64,000 nt of DNA from Mesorhizobium shangrilense. Lineage in GTDB: Bacteria > Pseudomonadota > Alphaproteobacteria > Rhizobiales > Rhizobiaceae. Both the position numbers and the translations under genes were made by a program. Location: positions 3,787,501 through 3,851,500 of the forward strand of contig NZ_JAQGPN010000001.1 of NCBI RefSeq assembly GCF_028826155.1. Reading direction: 5' to 3'. The notes beneath the pieces were generated by a model. It saw nothing but the letters and a program-made list of their open reading frames with translations. It was not told where the DNA came from and searched no databases. This document shows positions 58,429 through 64,000 of the stretch, in pieces; position 1 is the first letter of the stretch; each line of letters starts with the position of its first letter.

Positions 58429-59343
58429 ATGGTCAAGTTTCTGTCCAGGGACGCGCTGCGCGACATCCTCGCCTTCTTCCGGGAAGCGGGTGTCGACGAA
58501 CCGCTTGACGAGACGCCGTCGAACCGGCTGCTCAGCGCAGCCAGGCTGGCGCAGAAAGTCGCGCCCCCCACAACTTCACCCGCGCCGCCGCCCGCCGTCC
58601 CTGCCATGCCCCGGGCCGTCTCTGACAAACCTGCGGCCGACCCAGCCGCGCCGTCGGCAGAAGACCACGAAAGGTTCGCGTTCGTGCCGGACCGTCCCGT
58701 CACGCCGACGGCCGCCGTACCCGACGAGGGACAGGTGCTGCTTGCCCGGGAACTGGCGCGCAAGGCGCGCACGCTGGACGAACTGCGCGACCACATGTCA
58801 GCCTTCGAAGGCTGTAATCTCAGGTACACGGCCAAAAGCCTCGTCTTTGCCGACGGCAATCCCGAAGCCGACCTGATGCTGGTGGGAGAGGCGCCCGGCC
58901 GCGACGAGGACATCGAAGGCCTGCCTTTCGTCGGCCGCTCGGGACAGTTGCTCGACCGCATGCTGGCAGCAATCGGGCGCGACCGCACGAGCGCCTACAT
59001 CGCCAACGTCATTCCGTGGCGACCGCCGGGCAACCGCACGCCGACCCCGCAGGAGACGGAAATCTGCCGCCCGTTCATCGAGCGGCAGATCGAGCTGGCC
59101 AATCCAAAGGTGCTGGTGACGCTCGGCGGCCCTTCAGCCAAGGTCCTCCTGAGGACGACCGACGGCGTGCTGCGGCTGCGCGGCGGCTGGAAGGCGCATG
59201 TCACGGAAGGCGGAGTCGCGGTGCCGACGATGCCCACTTTGCACCCCGCCTATCTGCTCAGGACACCCGCCCACAAGAGACTTGCATGGCGGGACCTCCT
59301 GGAGGTGAAGGCGAAGCTGCGCGAACTGGCGGCGGGAAGCTGA
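58429..59343 (+). CDS. Uracil-DNA glycosylase (family 4/phage-type)
   Basis: A 304-residue uracil-DNA glycosylase. Motifs: GEAPGRDED at 153-161, LPFVGRSGQLLDRML, and HPAYLLR at 272-278. An N-terminal proline/alanine-rich linker (about 45-100) precedes the core. Typical family-4 enzymes have four cysteines for a 4Fe-4S cluster; here only Cys129 and Cys213 are present, so the cluster is probably absent or changed. The ATG at 58429 is 37 bases after the preceding gene. Confidence 0.87.
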   Translation: MVKFLSRDALRDILAFFREAGVDEPLDETPSNRLLSAARLAQKVAPPTTSPAPPPAVPAMPRAVSDKPAADPAAPSAEDHERFAFVPDRPVTPTAAVPDEGQVLLARELARKARTLDELRDHMSAFEGCNLRYTAKSLVFADGNPEADLMLVGEAPGRDEDIEGLPFVGRSGQLLDRMLAAIGRDRTSAYIANVIPWRPPGNRTPTPQETEICRPFIERQIELANPKVLVTLGGPSAKVLLRTTDGVLRLRGGWKAHVTEGGVAVPTMPTLHPAYLLRTPAHKRLAWRDLLEVKAKLRELAAGS

Positions 59344-59389
59344 CAAACCGATTCCGCGCGCTGCCCCAAGCCATTGATCGGACGGTGCT

Positions 59390-59779
59390 TCAGGCCGCTG
59401 CCCGACGCATGCCGACAAACTGCGCCTGGGCAAAGAGCGCGACGGCCACCGCCTGCACCGCGACGAAGGCAACCCCCAGCGCGGTCGGTGCGACGAGCCC
59501 GGAAAAGAGCAGGCCGAAGCTCGCAGCCACCCACACGGCATTGATCGCAATGATGTCGATCAGCACCAGGCGGGACACCGTCTCGCGGCGCGCCACGACG
59601 ATCAGCATGGCGACAAAAGGCACAAGTATGATCCCGGCGCCCAGCAAGAGGGCTTCAGGCAGGCCGAGCACGGGTGCAAGCAGCGGCGCGCCGAGGATCA
59701 TCAGAAGCCCCGCCGCTCCGCTGATCAGGGCGTCGGCGTAGAACACATTGCGCAAGTAGGTCGAGATGGAAACGGACAT
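59390..59779 (-). CDS. Small four-helix membrane protein
   Basis: A 129-residue protein with four membrane helices (about 12-32, 38-60, 68-90, 98-120). Charged residues are few (RRETVSRLVLID between helices two and three). It is divergent from an XRE-family regulator and may be its target, since the gap carries a candidate operator. No known family is recognised. Confidence 0.75.
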   Translation of the reverse strand: MSVSISTYLRNVFYADALISGAAGLLMILGAPLLAPVLGLPEALLLGAGIILVPFVAMLIVVARRETVSRLVLIDIIAINAVWVAASFGLLFSGLVAPTALGVAFVAVQAVAVALFAQAQFVGMRRAAA

Positions 59780-59866
59780 CGGGTCTCTCCTTGGGTTTCT
59801 TAGACGCTCGATCCGGGGAGCCGCATCGAACTGGACCCGAGGATGCCCGGCAGTTGAACGAGAGGC

Positions 59867-59885
59867 GATTACGCGTCAGGTAATC
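59867..59885. promoter_or_regulatory. Candidate operator between a membrane-protein gene and the XRE gene
   Basis: GATTACGCGTCAGGTAATC is a perfect inverted repeat of six bases (GATTAC/GTAATC) with a seven-base spacer. It lies between the divergent membrane-protein and regulator genes, about 87 and 55 bases from their starts. It is a plausible autoregulatory site. Confidence 0.45.
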
Positions 59886-59939
59886 GGAATGAGAAATCTG
59901 ACGTCATAGGTTCTGGCCGTCATCACGGAGGAGGAACGC

Positions 59940-60743
59940 GTGCAGCAGCCCCAGAATGCGGTCGGAGACCTTATCCGCGAATGGCGCACGCGCCGCCGCA
60001 TGAGCCAGCTGGATCTGGCGGGCGAAGCCGAGATCTCGCAGCGGCACCTGAGTTTCGTCGAGAGCGGACGCGCTGCCCCCTCCCGCGACATGGTGATCCG
60101 ATTGGCGGAAGGGCTCGACATCCCGCTTCGCCAGCGCAACCGCATGCTGCTGGCGGCGGGTTTTGCTCCGCACTACAGCGAACGCCCGGTCAACGGCCCG
60201 TCGCTGGCGCCGGCCATGGATACGGTGCGTGCGGTGCTGAAGGGCCACGAGCCCTGTCCGGCCATCGCAGTCGACCGGCACTGGAACATGATCGCCTCAA
60301 ACGAGGCCATCGCGCCGTTTCTCGCCGGCGTCGAGGACCCGTCGCTCCTGCAGCCGCCGGTGAACGTGCTGCGGCTCAGCCTGCATCCGAAGGGGGTGGC
60401 GCCACACATCGTCAATCTCGCCGAGTGGAAGGCGCATCTGCTTGAGAGGCTCCGAAGGCAGGTCGACACGTCGGGGGATTCGACGCTGGAGGAACTGGAA
60501 AGCGAGCTGAGGGCCTATCCGGGCGGCGTCTCGCAGACAAGGATCGTGCACAACGAGGGCACGGCCATCGCCCACATGCTGCGCCTGAAAGCGGGGGACG
60601 CCGTGCTTTCGTTCATCAGCACGATCACCGTCTTCGGCACGCCGCTCGACGTCACGCTGTCGGAACTCGCCATCGAATCCTTCTTTCCGGCCGACGAGCC
60701 GACACGCATGGCGCTGCAACGCCTGTCGATGCCTCAGGCCTGA
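59940..60743 (+). CDS. XRE-family transcriptional regulator with MmyB-like C-terminal domain
   Basis: A 267-residue DNA-binding protein. The helix-turn-helix is near the start (RRRMSQLDLAGEAEISQRHLSFVESGRAAPS). The rest is the MmyB/MltR-type ligand-binding-like domain (LLAAGFAPHYSERP, AVDRHWNMIASNEAIAPFL, NVLRLSLHPKGVAP). Such regulators often control neighbouring divergent genes. The start is GTG with GGAGGAGGAAC upstream. Its ligand is unknown. Confidence 0.93.
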   Translation: MQQPQNAVGDLIREWRTRRRMSQLDLAGEAEISQRHLSFVESGRAAPSRDMVIRLAEGLDIPLRQRNRMLLAAGFAPHYSERPVNGPSLAPAMDTVRAVLKGHEPCPAIAVDRHWNMIASNEAIAPFLAGVEDPSLLQPPVNVLRLSLHPKGVAPHIVNLAEWKAHLLERLRRQVDTSGDSTLEELESELRAYPGGVSQTRIVHNEGTAIAHMLRLKAGDAVLSFISTITVFGTPLDVTLSELAIESFFPADEPTRMALQRLSMPQA

Positions 60744-60794
60744 CGGCCGTATCGGGACGCGGGCGGCCTTTGGCGTCTGGCCACGCCGGCGCGT

Positions 60795-61742
60795 TCATTG
60801 CGGTGGCGTGACCTTGCGGGCAGCCGCGCGCTGCAGCCCGAGCTGGCGCTCGCGCCAGATGATGAAGATGCCCGACCCGATGACGATGGCCCCGCCCACC
60901 AGCATGTGCAGCGTCGGCGCCTCCCCGAAGACAAGATAGCCGACGATCAGGCCGAGGATGAGCGAGGTGTATTCGAAGGGCGCGACGGTAGAGGCTTCCG
61001 CGTAGCGGTAGGCTTCCGTCATGAGGATCTGCCCGATACCGCCGCAGAAACCTGCGCCAATCAGAAGTGCTGCCTGAGCCCACGAGATCCGCTCCCATCC
61101 GAACGGAATCGACAGCAGCGCCAGCGTACTCGCCGTCAGCGAGAACCACAGCACGATCGTTGGCGTTCGTTCAGTATGAACGAGGTTGCGGACCAGCAGC
61201 ACCGCCACCGCCGACACCGCTGCCGCGCCGAGCGCGGCCATCACGCCAGCGAGTTCTTCGCTGCCCATCCCGCTGGCCGCACCGAACAGCGACAGCTTCG
61301 GCCATGAGACGATCAGCACGCCGACCAGCCCCACCCCCACCGCCGTCCAGCGATAGGCGCGCACCGTCTCGCCGAGGAACAATGCGCTGAACACGACGAC
61401 CAGCAGCGGCTGGGCATAGTTCAGCGTGATCGCCTCCGGCAGCGGCAGGCGCGTCAGTGCGAAGAAGCCGAGCCCCATCGACGTGACGCCCACGACGCCG
61501 CGCGCAACATGGTTGAGCGGGCGTTTGGTCGCGAAGGCGGAGCGCAGTTCCCTCTGATAGGAGAGAAACGCCAGGATCGGAATCATGGCGAAGAACGAAC
61601 GGAAAAAGACGATCTGGCCGGCCGAAACCTGCCCGGACGCCTTGATGAACGACGACATGCCGACGAACACGGCAACAGAAACCACTTTGAGCGCAATTCC
61701 CGTCAGCGGATTCCTAGCTGACGGCCCCCCCGTAGAATTCAC
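60795..61742 (-). CDS. EamA-family (DMT) transporter
   Basis: A 315-residue exporter with ten membrane helices in two EamA repeats (ALKVVSVAVFVGMSSFIKAS in the first; LGAAAVSAVAVLLVRNLVH in the second). The GTG start overlaps the stop of the CoxL-like gene as GTGA, so it is translated with it. It may export a product or substrate of that enzyme. Substrate unknown. It is unlike the EamA gene at 22276-23187 in detailed sequence. Confidence 0.9.
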   Translation of the reverse strand: MNSTGGPSARNPLTGIALKVVSVAVFVGMSSFIKASGQVSAGQIVFFRSFFAMIPILAFLSYQRELRSAFATKRPLNHVARGVVGVTSMGLGFFALTRLPLPEAITLNYAQPLLVVVFSALFLGETVRAYRWTAVGVGLVGVLIVSWPKLSLFGAASGMGSEELAGVMAALGAAAVSAVAVLLVRNLVHTERTPTIVLWFSLTASTLALLSIPFGWERISWAQAALLIGAGFCGGIGQILMTEAYRYAEASTVAPFEYTSLILGLIVGYLVFGEAPTLHMLVGGAIVIGSGIFIIWRERQLGLQRAAARKVTPPQ

Positions 61743-64000
61743 TCCGATCGCGCTTCAGTGATGGCAGTCCAAATGCGCGCCGGCGTAGCGGGCATTTCGA
61801 TGTGGCGTATGCCGTAGGCGCGGTAGAGGGCGTCCGTCACGGCGTTGAGGGCGGCGGGCGTCGATCCGATCGTGCCGGCCTCGCCTGCACCCTTGATACC
61901 CATGGCATTTGTCGTTGACGGCACGTTGCGAGTCTCGAAATGGAATGACGGCACGTTGTCGGCGCGCGGCATGGCATAGTCCATGAAGCTTGCCGTGAGC
62001 AACTGGCCGTCCTCGCTATAGATCGAATCCTCGGTCAGCGCCTGGCCGATTCCCTGAACCACGCCGCCATGCACCTGGCCGGCGAGCAGGATCGGGTTCA
62101 CCGTCGCGCCGAAGTCGTCGACGATCGTGTAGCGCAGGATCTCGGTTCCGCCCGTGTCCGGATCGATCTCGACCTCGCAGATATGTGTCCCATTCGGATA
62201 GGTGGCCTCGTCTTGAACGAACTCGCCAAACCCCTTGAGATCATCCGGTTTCTTCGCCGCCTTGGCGATGCCCGCAAAGCTGACGGAGCGGTCCGTGCCG
62301 ACGATCCGCGCGGACCCGTCGACCAGTTCGATGTCAGCAGCTGACGCCTCCAGTTCGTCGGCGGCGATACGCTTGATCTTCTCCGCCAGGTCTTCACCGG
62401 CGCGCGACGTCGAGACGCCGCCAAGCGGAATCGAGCGCGAGCCGCCCGTACCGCCGCCAGCAGCGAGCCGGTCGGTGTCGCCCTGGTGCACCTTGATGCG
62501 CTCAATGCCGATATTGAGCTTTTCCGCGAGGAACTGGGCATAGGCGGTCGCGTGGCCCTGTCCGTTGGTCTGGGTGCCGATGAACAGGGTCACGGTGCCA
62601 TCGCCATTCAGCTCGACATGGGCCGGCTCCGAGCCCGCAAAGGCGCAGGCTTCGATATAGGTCGCCATGCCGAGCCCCCGGATCTTGCCCTCAGCGGCCG
62701 ACTGCTTCAGCCGCTTCTCGAAGGACTTCCAATCGGCCCGCTCGATCGCCTGGTTCATGTGGCCCTCGAACTCGCCGACGTCGTATTTGCGGCCGGTCGG
62801 CGTGGTGTAGGGAAATTGCTCGGGCCGAACGAAATTGCGCCGGCGGATCTCGTCATAGCCGAGGCCCAGGTCGCGTGCGCACGTATCAACCAACTTCTCC
62901 AGCAGCAGCGCCGCCTCGGGGCGTCCAGCCCCCCGATAGGCGTCCACCGGGCAGGTGTTGGTGTAGACGCCGGTCACCGAGACGTCGATGGCGCCGATGT
63001 CGTAGACGCCGGTGGTCATGCTCACGCCGATGTACGGGATGAACGGCCCGTACTGCGAGACATATGCCCCCATATTGGCGATCAGATCGACCTTGAGCGC
63101 GAGGAAGCGCCCGTCGGCGTCCATCGCCATTTGCGCCTCCACGATATTGTCGCGGCCCTGCGCGTCGGTCAGGAAATGCTCGGTGCGGTCGCAGGTCCAT
63201 TTCACCGGCCGGCCGAGCCGCTTGGCCGCTTCCAATACCAGCGGATACTCGCGGTAGACGAATGACTTCGGGCCGAAGCCGCCGCCGACATCCGGCGTGA
63301 CGACGCGGAGCTTCTTGGGATCGATGCCGAACACCTGTCCGGCGATGATGTACTGCATCGAATGCACGCCCTGCGACCCGGTCGTCAGCACGTAGCGGTC
63401 TTCCGACACCTTCCACTCGCCGATGGCCGATCGGGCCTCCATGTAGTTGCAGACCAGCCGGTTGTTGTAGAACGCGACCTTGCTGACGTGCTTCGCCTTG
63501 GCAAAGGCCGCTTCCGACTTGCTTTTGTCGCCAACATGATAGGTGAAGGCGCGGTTCGATTTCAGCTCGGGCCAGACGAGCGGCGTGGCCTCGTCCAGCG
63601 CGCTTGCGGTGCCCGCCGCAGCCTCTTCTGCATCGTAGTCGACCTCGATCAGTTCGGCGGCGTCCTGGGCAAGCGCACGCGTGTCCGCCACGACGAAGGC
63701 GACGGCGTCGCCCACATAATGGACGCGGTCGCGGCAGAGAATCGGGATGTCCCGGGTAGGCGCCTTGGTACCGTCCGGCTGGCGCTGCATCACGTCGGAC
63801 TTGAGGTCGCCCAGATGCTTCAGGTCGGCGCCCGTCAGCACCAGGCGCACGCCCGGAGCGGCCTCCGCAGCCTTCGTCGAGACGACCTTGAAGCTGCCAT
63901 TGGCGATTTGCGAGCGCAAAACGTAGCCGTGGAGATGATCCGCCGCACGGATATCGTCGGTGTAGCGGCCGCGACCCGTGATGAAGGTCTGGTCCTCGAC
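61739..64000 (-). CDS. Molybdenum-hydroxylase large subunit, form-II CoxL-like (5' end outside window)
   Basis: The molybdopterin-binding subunit of a xanthine-dehydrogenase/CODH-like enzyme. The frame is open at the window end; 753 residues are visible, beginning in the conserved GRGRYTDDIRAADHLHGYVLR. The GGGFGPK motif, the form-II signature AYRGAGR (form-I CO dehydrogenases have AYxCSFR) and the active-site GxGE near KGAGEAGTIGST are visible. So it is not a standard CO dehydrogenase; its substrate (aldehyde, purine or other) is unknown. The stop overlaps the EamA start. Confidence 0.92.
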   Translation of the reverse strand, partial: VEDQTFITGRGRYTDDIRAADHLHGYVLRSQIANGSFKVVSTKAAEAAPGVRLVLTGADLKHLGDLKSDVMQRQPDGTKAPTRDIPILCRDRVHYVGDAVAFVVADTRALAQDAAELIEVDYDAEEAAAGTASALDEATPLVWPELKSNRAFTYHVGDKSKSEAAFAKAKHVSKVAFYNNRLVCNYMEARSAIGEWKVSEDRYVLTTGSQGVHSMQYIIAGQVFGIDPKKLRVVTPDVGGGFGPKSFVYREYPLVLEAAKRLGRPVKWTCDRTEHFLTDAQGRDNIVEAQMAMDADGRFLALKVDLIANMGAYVSQYGPFIPYIGVSMTTGVYDIGAIDVSVTGVYTNTCPVDAYRGAGRPEAALLLEKLVDTCARDLGLGYDEIRRRNFVRPEQFPYTTPTGRKYDVGEFEGHMNQAIERADWKSFEKRLKQSAAEGKIRGLGMATYIEACAFAGSEPAHVELNGDGTVTLFIGTQTNGQGHATAYAQFLAEKLNIGIERIKVHQGDTDRLAAGGGTGGSRSIPLGGVSTSRAGEDLAEKIKRIAADELEASAADIELVDGSARIVGTDRSVSFAGIAKAAKKPDDLKGFGEFVQDEATYPNGTHICEVEIDPDTGGTEILRYTIVDDFGATVNPILLAGQVHGGVVQGIGQALTEDSIYSEDGQLLTASFMDYAMPRADNVPSFHFETRNVPSTTNAMGIKGAGEAGTIGSTPAALNAVTDALYRAYGIRHIEMPATPARIWTAITEARSE

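Noticed and set aside
61739-64000. True aerobic CO dehydrogenase (form I CoxL)
   Set aside because: The active-site loop reads AYRGAGR, not AYxCSFR; therefore called only form-II-like.

Overview
This window is a chromosomal stretch of a high-GC alphaproteobacterium, most likely a Phyllobacteriaceae (Mesorhizobium, Aminobacter or Aquamicrobium type) member of the Hyphomicrobiales. The reasons are the order rpsL-rpsG-fusA-tuf-S10-spc-secY-adk-rpsM-rpsK-rpoA-rplQ followed by degQ, rarA and crcB; the short LID-less adenylate kinase; an ATP12 chaperone; and CoxDE/XdhC-type molybdenum-hydroxylase genes. No rRNA, tRNA, CRISPR array, phage or insertion sequence was seen. All functional calls come from reading protein motifs; no database search was run.

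Layout. 1-1334: two polar-amino-acid ABC permeases (the first cut by the window edge). 1348-8208 (minus): one tight operon. It runs flavin reductase, MoxR ATPase, a DUF4258/small-protein pair, VWA (CoxE-like), split XdhC N- and C-domain proteins, a molybdopterin-binding/MocA-like fusion and an exported alpha/beta hydrolase. It looks like a maturation operon for a molybdenum hydroxylase without structural subunits. 8343-13147 (plus): orphan substrate-binding protein, P1-family peptidase, DUF2259, membrane protein, purB. 13246-17509 (minus): monooxygenase-like protein, exported VOC dioxygenase-like protein, alaS. 17731-28629: housekeeping genes on both strands (CPA2 antiporter, DUF924, folK, DUF922 protease, ATP12, EamA exporter, RluA synthase, crcB, rarA, degQ, ankyrin protein).

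28832-47655 (minus): an unbroken 18.8-kb ribosomal-protein supercluster (str, S10, spc and alpha blocks) read from a candidate promoter near 47.9 kb, with several stem-loops in its gaps. 48131-54059: small unknown genes, a LivJ-like binding protein, a SEL1-like protein, DUF2147, a glutathione S-transferase, and AMP nucleosidase. 54110-60743: EEP-family hydrolase, a second DUF922 protease, ETF-ubiquinone oxidoreductase with a LiuR-like palindrome in its promoter, uracil-DNA glycosylase, and an XRE regulator. 60795-64000 (minus): a form-II CoxL-like molybdopterin subunit, cut by the right edge and overlapping an EamA exporter.

How the genes relate. The left maturation operon would supply a cofactor (MocA-like domain suggests the CMP form), XdhC chaperones and a MoxR/VWA remodelling pair; the CoxL-like subunit at the right edge is a possible client, though more than 50 kb away. 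The most unusual items are the DUF4258/small-protein pair placed between moxR and the VWA gene, the palindromes at the amn, etfQO and VOC promoters, and the TAGCGAG-type inverted repeat between rpsM and rpsK.
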